From: Lichenicoccus sp964246745
GTDB lineage: Bacteria > Pseudomonadota > Alphaproteobacteria > Acetobacterales > Acetobacteraceae
Assembly: GCA_964246745.1 (NCBI GenBank)
Contig: CAXTRK010000005.1
Location: 1-64,000, forward strand
Direction: 5' to 3'
DNA length: 64,000 bases
This document shows, piece after piece, positions 26,610-35,216 of the stretch; positions within the stretch are counted from its first letter, which is position 1, and each line of letters begins with the position of its first letter. The translations under genes were made by a program, and so were the position numbers. The notes beneath the pieces were generated by a model. The model was not told the DNA's origin. It worked only from the letters and a program-made list of their open reading frames with translations, and ran no database searches.

Positions 26610-26750
26610 TCAGCAGACGAGGGTGCGCAAGCAGCTGCCGCGCATGCTGACGAAGCGCCATCCCAAGCACACCAGCAGGCTTGCCTCGCCTAGGCTGGAG
26701 ACGACTTGGCGGGTTCCGCAGGGAAGCGCCAGGGTGATACGGTAGGTCAT
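26610..26750 (-). CDS. Possible small protein upstream of cobG
   Basis: A 46-codon frame, ATG at 26750, encoding MTYRITLALPCGTRQVVSSL then a hydrophobic stretch and a Cys-terminated end. The start is preceded by AGGAG at good spacing, better than that of many genes here, and it points into the cob operon. I do not recognise the product. It could be a true small protein, or a leader peptide whose translation influences cobG. The opposite strand is also open over this segment, so coding status is uncertain. Confidence 0.35.
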   Translation of the reverse strand: MTYRITLALPCGTRQVVSSLGEASLLVCLGWRFVSMRGSCLRTLVC

Positions 26751-26816
26751 CGCGAACGCTCCTGCTGTGGGCTGCGCGGATTTTCCATGTTCAAGGTTGA
26801 GAATCCGTTACGGAGG

Positions 26817-26834
26817 CGCCGGTGGAAACCGGCG
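26817..26834. other. Perfect GNRA hairpin upstream of the cob operon
   Basis: CGCCGGT-GGAA-ACCGGCG: a 7-base-pair stem with a GGAA loop on the plus strand (UUCC loop on the minus strand), in the 186-base gap between the small frame at 26750 and ccdA. It resembles the arm around the GGUGaAAnUCCG segment of cobalamin riboswitches, but I could not find the other conserved blocks (the B12 box with GCCACUG, or CCCGCAACUG), so I list it only as a structured element of unknown role. Confidence 0.4.
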
Positions 26835-26867
26835 ATCCGACGACCATGTCTCAGGCAATGATCGTTC

Positions 26868-26893
26868 TCATGCGCATAGTTTATGTGTATGCA
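26868..26893. promoter_or_regulatory. Imperfect dyad before ccdAB, possible autoregulatory operator
   Basis: In the AT-richer stretch about 45-65 bases upstream of ccdA, TGCGCATA and TATGCA form an imperfect inverted repeat separated by nine bases (roughly 26871-26892). Ribbon-helix-helix antitoxins of the CcdA type usually repress their own operon through such dyads. The assignment is positional and tentative. Confidence 0.3.
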
Positions 26894-26935
26894 GGACGAC
26901 CAGCGTAGAGGGTAGCGGATGAGGGGGTTTTCGCC

Positions 26936-27187
26936 ATGAACCAGATGACCAGGCGCGCAGACGAGAGCGCCAGGCGGCCGACCAACGTGAGCCTCAGCGA
27001 GACCTTGGTCCTGGAGGCGCGGGAGCTGGGAGTGAATGTGTCACGGGCCTGCGAGATAGGGCTTGAGCAGGAGGTGCGCCAGCAGCGGGCGCGCCAGTGG
27101 CATCAGGAAAATACCGAAGGCTTTGCCGCTTGGAACGCCTATGTCGAGACACGCGGCGTGCCTTTGTCGAAGTATCGGAAGTTCTGA
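26936..27187 (+). CDS. ccdA: Type II antitoxin CcdA
   Basis: An 83-residue CcdA homologue. The N-terminal ribbon-helix-helix DNA-binding region reads RRPTNVSLSETLVLEAREL then GVNVSRACEIGLEQEV, and the C-terminal toxin-binding tail has WHQENTEGFAAWNAYVETRG and the end PLSKYRKF, all typical of chromosomal CcdA. It binds and neutralises CcdB and should repress the pair. Ten bases separate it from ccdB. Full length suggests the module is functional, though this was not tested. Confidence 0.92.
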   Translation: MNQMTRRADESARRPTNVSLSETLVLEARELGVNVSRACEIGLEQEVRQQRARQWHQENTEGFAAWNAYVETRGVPLSKYRKF

Positions 27188-27197
27188 GGCAGGGCGA

Positions 27198-27503
27198 ATG
27201 GCCCGCTTTGACCTTTACGCGCTCCCCGCAGGAGCAGGCTATATCGTCGATGTGCAGTCGGACCACGCCTCCGAGCACGTGCGAACGCGGGTCGTCGCTC
27301 CGTTATTGCCGGTCGAGGAGCTTGGCAGGCCGATTGCCAAGCTGAACCCGACGTTGCGTCTCGGAGCGCGCGATTACGCGTTGGTTGTCCAGTCCCTGGC
27401 GACGCTGACACAGGCCGAAATGGGCAACCGGATCGGCTCCCTGGCGGACGAGTACGGCGACCGCTTCAGTTATGCGCTCGATATCCTGTTTACCGGGTTC
27501 TGA
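27198..27503 (+). CDS. ccdB: Type II toxin CcdB (gyrase poison family)
   Basis: A 101-residue CcdB homologue: MARFDLYALPAGAGYIVDVQ at the start, TRVVAPLLPVEELGRPIAKLNP, and MGNRIGSLADEYGDRFSYALDILFTGF at the end. F-plasmid CcdB has the same length and uses its last three residues to poison GyrA; the C-terminus here (TGF) differs from WGI, so target strength may differ. The ATG at 27198 follows AGGGCGA. Its stop codon is immediately adjacent to the convergent stop of the double-TetR gene, with no space for a terminator. Confidence 0.92.
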   Translation: MARFDLYALPAGAGYIVDVQSDHASEHVRTRVVAPLLPVEELGRPIAKLNPTLRLGARDYALVVQSLATLTQAEMGNRIGSLADEYGDRFSYALDILFTGF

Positions 27504-28787
27504 TCAGCTTCGCTCGCCGGGCGAGAAGACGCCCATCAGCAGCGGCTTGGCAAAGCGTTCGGCGGCGGTCTCTCTTGTCGTTGCCGGCGACCAGCGGGAG
27601 AGCTCGGCTGCAGAGTTGATCATGCCGGTGACCAGCTCGGAGGCGATCATCGTATCGACCGGCCGGATCGAGCCGTCGGCAGTGCCGTCCGAAATCAGGC
27701 CGGCGGTCTTCTCCGATAGCCTTGTGAAGGTGGCGAGCAGGGCGGGCCGCAATTCGTCGGCCGTGGCCGACAGCGCCGAAAGCCGCAGCAGCGGACCATC
27801 CTCGGAGAGCTGATGGCGCAGGAGCGACGCGATGATCGCGCAAAGCCGGCTCCAGCCACCGCCGCTTTGCGCAAGGCCCGCGGCATGGGTACGACGGATT
27901 ACGCCGAACGTGCGATCAAAGCAGGCGCCCACCAGGTCGCCTTTGGTCTCGTTATGATGGTAAAACGACCCTTTGGTCACGTTGAGTCTGGCTGAAATAC
28001 GATCGACCGAGGCGCCATGATAGCCGAACTCGTTGACGAGCTCGGTGGCGGCGCGCAGGAAACTCGAGCGTGAAACCTCGCCGCCGTCGCTGCGCGGTTC
28101 GTCGGGCGTAAGCGGAAGCGGCGCCCACACCTGACCAGGGCCGGCAAGGCCGTGGATCAGGATGTCGGCCATGCGGGCGGCGGCGCGCGGATAGTCCGAT
28201 GTCTCCAAGCGGGTGATCCATTCCTTGCTGTGGATCACGGCGGTGAAGACCAGGTGCGCGCGCGCGTTCTGCTCGGCACGCGAGAAGCTTGGTCCCTCAG
28301 GGTCGCAGAACCAGACGCGAAAGCGGCGGAACAATCCGACGAAGGCGCTCTTCGCGGTGTCGGCGGCGGGCCCGGTCAGCGCCCGCATGTCCCAGAAGTT
28401 CACGTCAACCGCTGTCCGGCCTTCGGCAACGTCCGCCCGCCAGGCGAAATGGACATTCAGGAAACGCGTCAGCTTCTGCGCCGGGCTTCCCCCCGCGGCT
28501 TCAGCCTGATCGATCAGACCGTCCATCGTGGCCATCGCCCGCATCAGGCAGGCGACCGCCAGGTCCTCCTTTCTGCGATAGTAGTAGGTGACGCTGGTGA
28601 TGGTCAGGCCGACGCTGCGCGCCACGTCGGCAAGCGTAGTGCGCGCGAGCCCGTGCGCATTGAACAGGATCGCCGCCGCCTCCAGGATGCTCTCGCGCTT
28701 GCGCTCGTAACGCGCGGTCTGCACGGGCGCTGCGGCGTTCATGCCCGAAGCAGGGACCGGCAAAGCGGCCGGCGAAGCTGATGTCAT
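27504..28787 (-). CDS. Tandem double-TetR transcriptional regulator
   Basis: A 427-residue protein made of two complete TetR-family units. The first helix-turn-helix is at about residues 30-78 (ESILEAAAILFNAHGLARTT, LADVARSVGLTITSVTYYY) and the second at about 238-290 (SSFLRAATELVNEFGYHGAS, VDRISARLNVTKGSFYHH). Each is followed by its own helical ligand-binding region. Most TetR proteins have one unit and act as dimers; this one may bind as a pseudo-dimer. It is divergent from a five-gene beta-oxidation operon with 121 bases between the two start codons, so it most likely controls that operon in response to an acyl-CoA. The second ATG at 28742 (MNAAAPVQ) is a possible start. Confidence 0.88.
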   Translation of the reverse strand: MTSASPAALPVPASGMNAAAPVQTARYERKRESILEAAAILFNAHGLARTTLADVARSVGLTITSVTYYYRRKEDLAVACLMRAMATMDGLIDQAEAAGGSPAQKLTRFLNVHFAWRADVAEGRTAVDVNFWDMRALTGPAADTAKSAFVGLFRRFRVWFCDPEGPSFSRAEQNARAHLVFTAVIHSKEWITRLETSDYPRAAARMADILIHGLAGPGQVWAPLPLTPDEPRSDGGEVSRSSFLRAATELVNEFGYHGASVDRISARLNVTKGSFYHHNETKGDLVGACFDRTFGVIRRTHAAGLAQSGGGWSRLCAIIASLLRHQLSEDGPLLRLSALSATADELRPALLATFTRLSEKTAGLISDGTADGSIRPVDTMIASELVTGMINSAAELSRWSPATTRETAAERFAKPLLMGVFSPGERS

Positions 28788-28908
28788 GGTGCGGCCTTCC
28801 TCCAGGCACAGGCATGCGGAAATTTCCCGCCGAGACTTGATTCGAATAGCCAGTATGATGCATTCTCAGCACCCACGGAAGAAACTCAACCATAATCGGA
28901 ATCCAGGA

Positions 28909-30999
28909 ATGCAGTCGGAGGCGAGATTGGCAGGCGCTGAATTGGTGACTTTCCGCACGATCGGCGACATTGCCGTGATCACGATCGCCTCACCGCCGGT
29001 GAACGCGCTGTCCAACCCGGTGCGCGCGCAGGCGCTCGAGGCGCTTCGCCGCGCGGATGCCGACGCGGCCATCAAAGCGGTGGTGATGACCGGCTCCGGC
29101 CGTGGTTTTTCCGGCGGCGCCGACATTACCGAGTTCACCAAGCCGCCTGCCTCGCCGAGCCTGCCCGATCTGCTCGAAGCTGTGGAGGCGATGAACAAAC
29201 CGGTGGTCGCGGCGGTGCACGGGATCGCACTCGGCGGCGGCCTGGAACTGGCGCTCACCTGCTCCTCGCGGGTCGCGGCGCCATCGGCGAAGCTGGGCCT
29301 GCCGGAAGTCAAGCTCGGCCTGCTGCCGGGCGCGGGCGGAACCCAGCGCCTGCCGCGTGTCGCGGGCGTGGAAGCGGCGCTCGCGATGATCGTCTCCGGC
29401 GATCCGGTGAGCGCCGCACGGGCGCTCGAGATCGGCCTGGTGGACGAGGTGGTGCAAGGCGATCTGCTGGAGGGCGCGGTCGCGCTGGCGCGTCGCCTTG
29501 CCTCAGAGGGTGCTGCGCGGCGGACACGCGACCGCACCGACAAGATCGAGCAGGCGCGCGCCGATGCCGGACTGTTCGACCGTTTCAAAGCGGCCAATGA
29601 ACGCCGCTTCCGCGGTTTCGAGGCGCCCTCTCAATGCCTCGCCGCGGTGCGCGGCGCGGTCGAACTGCCGTTCGACGAAGGGCTGGCGCTGGAGCGCAGG
29701 CTGTTCGTGGAGCTTCTGACCGGCGAGCAGTCGGCCGCCCAGCGCCATGCCTTCTTCGCCGAACGCACCGCCGCCAAGGTGGCGGACATCGACGACTCCA
29801 TCACGCCGCTGCCGATACGCAAGGTCGGCGTGATCGGCGCCGGCACGATGGGCGGCGGCATTGCGATGAATTTCCTCAATGCCGGCATTCCGGTGGTGAT
29901 GGTCGAAGCCAAGGAGGAGGCGCTCGCGCGCGGACAGGCGACGATACGGCGCAACTACGACAACACCGCCAAGAAGGGCAGGCTGCGGCCGGAGGATGTC
30001 GAGACCCGCATGGGCCTGCTGTCGCCCGGACTGGAGTTCGACGCATTGGCCGATTGCGACCTGGTGATCGAAGCCGTGTTCGAGGAAATGGAGGTCAAGA
30101 AAGAGGTGTTCGCCCGGCTCGACCGGATCGCCAAACCAGGCGCGATCCTGGCATCGAATACCTCATTCCTCAATATCGACGAGATCGCGTCCGTCACCAG
30201 CCGGCCGGAGCATGTCATCGGGCTGCATTTCTTCTCGCCCGCCAACGTGATGCGTCTGCTTGAGGTGGTGCGCGGGGCGAAGACCGACAAGCAGGTCGTC
30301 GCCACCGCGATGCAGCTCGCCAAGACCATCGGCAAGGTCGCGGTGCTGGTCGGCGTCTGCCATGGCTTCGTCGGCAACCGCATGCTGGCGGCACGCCAGG
30401 CGCAGGCGGAGAAGCTGGTGCTCGAAGGAGCGATGCCGTGGGACGTCGACCGGGTGCTGACCAAATTCGGCATGCCGATGGGCCCGTATGCCATGGGAGA
30501 CCTGGCTGGCCTCGATCTCGGCTGGCGGCGCGAACGTTCGACCGGCCAGACGATTCGCGAAATCCTCTGCGAGGCCGGCCGTTTCGGCCAGAAGACCGGC
30601 GGCGGATTTTATGACTACGATTCCGAACGGCGGCCGACACCCTCCCCGGTGGCTGAACAGGCGGTGCTGGACGTGTCCGCCCGTCGGGGCATCACGCGCC
30701 GGGCGGTTTCCGAGGACGAAATCCTTGAGCGCTGCCTGTATGCGATGATCAACGAGGGGGCGAAAATCCTCGACGAGAAGATCGCGGCGCGCGCGTCGGA
30801 CATCGATGTGGTCTGGCTCTACGGCTATGGCTGGCCGATCTATCGTGGCGGCCCAATGTTCTACGCCGACAGCATTGGCGCCGCGGCCATTCTTGACCGG
30901 CTGCGCGCGTTCGAGGCGCAGGGCAACGAAACTCTCAAGCCGGCGCCGCTGCTCGAGCGTCTGGCGGCGGAGGGCGGACGCTTTCTTGCTCACGCATGA
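28909..30999 (+). CDS. Enoyl-CoA hydratase / 3-hydroxyacyl-CoA dehydrogenase (FadJ/PimF type)
   Basis: A 696-residue bifunctional beta-oxidation enzyme. The N-terminal crotonase domain (about 10-195) has SGRGFSGGADITEF, VHGIALGGGLELAL and the Glu-containing GLPEVKLGLLPGAGGTQRLP. The central NAD-binding domain starts near residue 305 (KVGVIGAGTMGGGIAMNFLN), with the catalytic His in HVIGLHFFSPANVM. Two C-terminal 3HCDH domains follow (GMPMGPYAMGDLAGLD, YGYGWPIYRGGPMFYAD). I chose the ATG at 28909 for the canonical N-terminus; upstream codons lie in the divergent regulatory region. It is the first gene of a five-gene operon matching pimF in content. Confidence 0.9.
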   Translation: MQSEARLAGAELVTFRTIGDIAVITIASPPVNALSNPVRAQALEALRRADADAAIKAVVMTGSGRGFSGGADITEFTKPPASPSLPDLLEAVEAMNKPVVAAVHGIALGGGLELALTCSSRVAAPSAKLGLPEVKLGLLPGAGGTQRLPRVAGVEAALAMIVSGDPVSAARALEIGLVDEVVQGDLLEGAVALARRLASEGAARRTRDRTDKIEQARADAGLFDRFKAANERRFRGFEAPSQCLAAVRGAVELPFDEGLALERRLFVELLTGEQSAAQRHAFFAERTAAKVADIDDSITPLPIRKVGVIGAGTMGGGIAMNFLNAGIPVVMVEAKEEALARGQATIRRNYDNTAKKGRLRPEDVETRMGLLSPGLEFDALADCDLVIEAVFEEMEVKKEVFARLDRIAKPGAILASNTSFLNIDEIASVTSRPEHVIGLHFFSPANVMRLLEVVRGAKTDKQVVATAMQLAKTIGKVAVLVGVCHGFVGNRMLAARQAQAEKLVLEGAMPWDVDRVLTKFGMPMGPYAMGDLAGLDLGWRRERSTGQTIREILCEAGRFGQKTGGGFYDYDSERRPTPSPVAEQAVLDVSARRGITRRAVSEDEILERCLYAMINEGAKILDEKIAARASDIDVVWLYGYGWPIYRGGPMFYADSIGAAAILDRLRAFEAQGNETLKPAPLLERLAAEGGRFLAHA

Positions 31000-31060
31000 A
31001 GCGCCATCGGGATGAACCAGGAGGCGGCGCAAGATCGCCCATGGCATCAGGGAGAAACAC

Positions 31061-32845
31061 ATGAACCAGGCGGCATCTGCGCTTTCTGAGACGACTAATC
31101 GGCAATCCGGCGACTGGCCGGCGGTGAGCCTGGCCCAGGCGCATGCGTTGCTTACCGCTCCGGGTGCGATGTTCGAGATGGAGACGCTCGCCATCGACGG
31201 GCGCGAGGTTCGTGTCTGGAAGAACGGCCCGAAGACGCTGGTCGAGGTGTTCGCGGCGGCTCAGGCCTATGGAGAGCGGACTTTTCTGGTGCACGAAGAC
31301 GAGCGCGTCAGCTTCGATGCGTTCGGCCGCGCCGCCGCCGCCTTTGCCCGCGTGCTGGTCGAGCGTGGCGTGCATCCAGGCGATCGGGTCGCGCTCGCGA
31401 TGCGCAACCTGCCGGAATGGCCGGTGATCTTTTTCGGCACGTTCCTGGTCGGCGCGATCGCCGTGCCACTGAACGCCTGGTGGTCCGCGGCCGAATTGTC
31501 GCACGGCCTCGCCGATTCCGGCGCCATCGCGGCGGTGTTCGACCGGGACCGCTTCGAGAGGGTGAAGGAGAAGCTCCCGGAGTGTCCGGCGCTGGCCCAT
31601 GTCTTCGTCTCCCGCGTGCCGGAAGGCGCCTCGTTGCCGGCTTCGGTCGCGACGCTCGAGGAGGCGATCGGCTCTCCGGCCTCCTGGCACACGCTGCCGG
31701 CCGCCGGCGCCCCGCCGCACGTGGTCGGCCCTGAGGACGACGCCACGCTGTTCTACACCTCCGGCACGAGCAGCCGAAGCAAGGGCGTGCTGGCGAGCCA
31801 TCGTGCGACGGTGACGCCGATCCTGGCGTCGCTGCTCTCGCACGTGCGCTCGTTCGTGCGTCGCGGCGAGACCCCGCCCACGCTTGACGGTATGGCGCCG
31901 CCGAAATGCAGCATCGTGACGATCCCGCTGTTTCACGTCACCGGCTGCTTCGCGCTGCTGACCATCTCGATGGTGATGGGCACCCGGCTGGTGTTGATGC
32001 GCCGCTTCGACGCCGAGGCGGCGATGGCTTTGATCGAGCGCGAGCGCGCCACCAGCATCGGCGGCGTACCGACCGTGCCATGGCAGCTCCTGGAACATCC
32101 ATCGCGTCACCGATATGACTTGTCGAGTCTGGAATCGGTGAGCTATGGCGGCGCGCCGGTGGCGACCGATCTGGTCAGGCGGATGGGACAAGCCTGGCCG
32201 CAGGTGGTGAGCGGCACCGGCTGGGGCATGACGGAGACCTGTTCCACCTTCACGCACCATTTCGCCGAGGATTACGCGCACCGCCCGGAGAGCTGCGGCC
32301 CGGCAACGCCGGTCGGCGACATGAAGATCGTGGGACCGGACGGCAGCACATTGCCGATTGGCCAGACTGGTGAGCTTTGCGTGCGCGGCCCGCATGTGGT
32401 GCGTGGCTATTGGAACAATCCGGAGGCGACCGCGGCCAGCTTCCGGGATGGCTGGCTCGCCACGGGGGATCTTGCCAAGCTCGACGATGAGGGATTTTGC
32501 ACGATCGTCGATCGATTGAAGGATGTCATCAATCGCGGCGGCGAGAACATCTATTCGATCGAGGTCGAGGACGCGCTTTACAGCCATGACGCGGTGATGG
32601 ATGCGGCCTTGGTGCCGATCGCGGACAGGATGTTGGGCGAGGTACCCGGCGCGGTCGTCACGCTCAAGCCTGGCATGAATGCGACCGAGGCGGAATTGCG
32701 CGCGCACGTGGCGGGACGGCTCGCCGCGTTCAAGGTTCCCGTGCGTGTCCTGCTGCATCGTGAGCCGCTGCCGCGCAACGCCAACGGCAAGATCCTGAAG
32801 CCCGAACTGCGACGGCTGTTCGCGGAGCCGGTGCAAAACAGTTGA
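31061..32845 (+). CDS. Acyl-CoA synthetase (class I adenylate-forming; PimA-like)
   Basis: A 594-residue AMP-forming ligase. The P-loop-like motif is FYTSGTSSRSKGVLASH (the usual TSGTTGxPKG is altered), followed by IPLFHVTGCFALL, GTGWGMTETCSTFTHH (A5), WLATGDLAKLDDEGFCTIVDR (A7-A8) and the catalytic Lys in LPRNANGKILKPELR (A10). It should activate a carboxylic acid to its CoA thioester to feed the rest of this operon. Substrate chain length is not readable from sequence. It follows the hydratase/dehydrogenase gene after 61 bases and precedes two acyl-CoA dehydrogenases. Confidence 0.9.
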   Translation: MNQAASALSETTNRQSGDWPAVSLAQAHALLTAPGAMFEMETLAIDGREVRVWKNGPKTLVEVFAAAQAYGERTFLVHEDERVSFDAFGRAAAAFARVLVERGVHPGDRVALAMRNLPEWPVIFFGTFLVGAIAVPLNAWWSAAELSHGLADSGAIAAVFDRDRFERVKEKLPECPALAHVFVSRVPEGASLPASVATLEEAIGSPASWHTLPAAGAPPHVVGPEDDATLFYTSGTSSRSKGVLASHRATVTPILASLLSHVRSFVRRGETPPTLDGMAPPKCSIVTIPLFHVTGCFALLTISMVMGTRLVLMRRFDAEAAMALIERERATSIGGVPTVPWQLLEHPSRHRYDLSSLESVSYGGAPVATDLVRRMGQAWPQVVSGTGWGMTETCSTFTHHFAEDYAHRPESCGPATPVGDMKIVGPDGSTLPIGQTGELCVRGPHVVRGYWNNPEATAASFRDGWLATGDLAKLDDEGFCTIVDRLKDVINRGGENIYSIEVEDALYSHDAVMDAALVPIADRMLGEVPGAVVTLKPGMNATEAELRAHVAGRLAAFKVPVRVLLHREPLPRNANGKILKPELRRLFAEPVQNS

Positions 32846-32858
32846 TGGAGCGGCTTGC

Positions 32859-34049
32859 ATGAATCTTGATTTCGGCGCCGAGGACGTCGCTTTCCGCGAG
32901 GAGGTACGTGCCTTCATCGCCGGGAACTATCCCGCCGAGACGCGGGCCAAGCAGGAATCCGGCCAGGAGCTCGGGCGGGAGGATTTTCTGGCGTGGCACC
33001 GTATCCTGGCCGCGCGCGGCTGGGCGGCGCCGAACTGGCCGGTCGAACATGGCGGCCCGGGCTGGACGCCGGTGCAGAAATTCATCTTCGCGGAAGAGCA
33101 GGCCGCGGCCGCGACGGTGCCGATCATCGCGTTCGGCATCAACATGGTAGCGCCGGTGATCATGACGTTCGGCACGGAGGAGCAGAAGCAGCGTTTCCTG
33201 CCGCCTCTGCTCAGGGGCGATATATGGTGGTGCCAGGGCTATTCCGAGCCGGGAGCGGGCTCGGATCTGGCAGGGCTTTCGACGCGAGCGGTGCGTGACG
33301 GCGATGAATATGTCGTCACCGGACAGAAGACCTGGACCACCTTGGCGCAGTTCGCCGACTGGGGTTTCTTTCTGGTGCGCACCGATCCTGGCGCCAAGAA
33401 GCAGGAGGGGATCAGTTTCCTGCTGATCGACATGAAGTCGCCCGGGGTCAGCGTGCGGCCGATCATCACGCTCGACGGCGCCCATGAAGTCAACGAAGTC
33501 TGGCTCGACGAGGTTCGGGTTCCGCTCGCCAATCGTGTGCACGAGGAGAACAAGGGCTGGACCTGCGCCAAGTTCCTGCTCGCCCATGAGCGTACCAATA
33601 TCGCCGGTGTCGCGCGTTCCAAGCGCGCGCTTGAGCGGCTCAGGGGAGCGGCTGCGCAGGAATATGAAGACGGCATGCCGATGGCGCAGGATCCGTTCTT
33701 CGCACGCAAGCTCGCCGAGATGGAAATCGAGCTGATGGCGCTTGAATATACCGAGTTGCGCACGCTTGCGCGTGAGAGCGAGGGGCGCGGTCCAGGTCCC
33801 GAGTCCTCGCTGCTCAAGATCAAGGGCACCGAGATCCAGCAACGCGGCACCGAGCTTACCCTCGAGGTTGCCGGACGTTACGCACCGGCGCACCGCGCGG
33901 GCCGACTGCCGGGCGACAACGATCCGGTCGGTCCCGGCTACGCACGCGATGCGGCGGACATCTATTTCAACATGCGCAAGGCCTCGATCTACGGCGGTTC
34001 GAACGAAATCCAGCGCAACATCATCGCCAAGGCGATACTGGGCCTCTAG
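32859..34049 (+). CDS. Acyl-CoA dehydrogenase, large-subunit type (PimC-like)
   Basis: A 396-residue flavoenzyme of the acyl-CoA dehydrogenase family: FREEVRAFIAGNYP at the start, GWAAPNWPVEHGGPGWTPVQ, WCQGYSEPGAGSDLAGLST (FAD/substrate loop), YVVTGQKTWTTLAQFADWGF and the C-terminal IYGGSNEIQRNIIAKAILGL. The EHGGPGW and YSEPGAGSDLA forms are typical of the group that pairs with a second, diverged dehydrogenase subunit. The next gene encodes just such a partner, so the two probably form a heteromer that oxidises one acyl-CoA class. Confidence 0.9.
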   Translation: MNLDFGAEDVAFREEVRAFIAGNYPAETRAKQESGQELGREDFLAWHRILAARGWAAPNWPVEHGGPGWTPVQKFIFAEEQAAAATVPIIAFGINMVAPVIMTFGTEEQKQRFLPPLLRGDIWWCQGYSEPGAGSDLAGLSTRAVRDGDEYVVTGQKTWTTLAQFADWGFFLVRTDPGAKKQEGISFLLIDMKSPGVSVRPIITLDGAHEVNEVWLDEVRVPLANRVHEENKGWTCAKFLLAHERTNIAGVARSKRALERLRGAAAQEYEDGMPMAQDPFFARKLAEMEIELMALEYTELRTLARESEGRGPGPESSLLKIKGTEIQQRGTELTLEVAGRYAPAHRAGRLPGDNDPVGPGYARDAADIYFNMRKASIYGGSNEIQRNIIAKAILGL

Positions 34050-34070
34050 CCGGAAGCGGAATCGCAACAG

Positions 34071-35216
34071 ATGGATTTCAGCTTTACCGAAGAACAAAGG
34101 ATGCTGCGCGACAGCCTCGAGCGCTTCCTCGGCGTCTACTATGGTTTCGAGACGCGGCAGCAGGCGATCCGCTCGGAGTCCGGCTGGCGGCCGGAGATAT
34201 GGCGCGCGCTGGCCGAGGATGTCGGTGTGCTGGGTGCGGCTTTGCCGGAGGAACTTGGCGGCTTCGGCGGCGGCCCGGTCGACACGATGGTGGTGATGCA
34301 GGCGCTCGGCCGCCACCTGGTGGTCGAGCCGTATCTCGAAACAATAGTGATCGCGGCCGGGCTGCTGAAACGCATCGAAAGCGCCGCCGCCCGCGACGCG
34401 GTGTCACGGATCATTGCCGGTACGCAGATTGCCACCTTGGCCTGGGGCGAGCCGAGCAGCCGTCATGATGCCGGCCATGTCACCACGCGAGCGCGCCGCG
34501 ACGGGGCGGGATGGAAGCTCGACGGAAAAAAGGCGGTGGTCGCGGCCGCGCCCTGGGCGGACACGCTGCTGGTCACCGCACGCAGCTCGGGCGAACCGCG
34601 TGACCCTGAGGGCGTGTCGCTGTTCCTGGTGGAGGCAACGGCCAACGGTGTGGCGATGCGCGCCTATCCGACGGTCGATGGACGCCGTGACGCCGAGGTA
34701 TCGTTCGACTCGGTCTCGCTCGGCGCCGACGCGCTACTTGGCCTGGAAGGCGGCGCGCTGCCGCTGGTTGAGCGGGTGCTCGACGAGGCGCGTTGCGCCC
34801 TGTGCGCGGAAGCACTCGGCGTGATGGGCGAGATGCGCACGCAGACCGTCGACTACGCCAAGCAGCGCAGGCAGTTCGGGCGGCCGATCGGCGATTTCCA
34901 GGTGCTGCAGCACCGTATGGTCGACATGTTCATGCAGCACGAGCAATCCGTGTCGATGACCTACATGGCGACGCTCAAGCTCGACCTGCCGGAGGCGGCG
35001 CGCGCCCAGGCGGTGTCGGCCGCGAAGGTCTATGTCGGCCGCGCCTGCACCTTCGTGGGCCAGGCCGCGGTGCAGACTCACGGCGGCATCGGGCTCACCG
35101 ACGAACTGGCGCTGAGCCACTACTTCAAGCGTGCCACCATGATCGAGAACGCGCTCGGCTCGTCGGATTATCATCTGCGTCGCTATCAGAAAGCATTGGA
35201 AGTCCAGCATGCGTGA
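34071..35216 (+). CDS. Acyl-CoA dehydrogenase, small-subunit type (PimD-like)
   Basis: A 381-residue diverged acyl-CoA dehydrogenase: MDFSFTEEQRMLRDSLERFL, ALPEELGGFGGGPVDTMVVM, LAWGEPSSRHDAGHVTTRAR, and the C-terminal QTHGGIGLTDELALSHYFKR. The middle domain is less conserved than in the neighbour, as expected for the partner subunit of heteromeric dehydrogenases. Gene order (large then small subunit, then thiolase) matches pimC-pimD-like arrangements. It overlaps the following thiolase gene by eight bases. Confidence 0.88.
   Translation: MDFSFTEEQRMLRDSLERFLGVYYGFETRQQAIRSESGWRPEIWRALAEDVGVLGAALPEELGGFGGGPVDTMVVMQALGRHLVVEPYLETIVIAAGLLKRIESAAARDAVSRIIAGTQIATLAWGEPSSRHDAGHVTTRARRDGAGWKLDGKKAVVAAAPWADTLLVTARSSGEPRDPEGVSLFLVEATANGVAMRAYPTVDGRRDAEVSFDSVSLGADALLGLEGGALPLVERVLDEARCALCAEALGVMGEMRTQTVDYAKQRRQFGRPIGDFQVLQHRMVDMFMQHEQSVSMTYMATLKLDLPEAARAQAVSAAKVYVGRACTFVGQAAVQTHGGIGLTDELALSHYFKRATMIENALGSSDYHLRRYQKALEVQHA

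Noticed and set aside
26751..26935. Cobalamin riboswitch upstream of cobG
   Set aside because: One arm resembles the GGUGaAAnUCCG segment, but the B12 box (GCCACUG) and CCCGCAACUG blocks are missing on both strands, so I did not call it.
27198..27503. Reading ccdB from the far upstream in-frame start at 27063
   Set aside because: That start lies inside ccdA in another frame; ATG 27198 gives the standard 101-residue CcdB.
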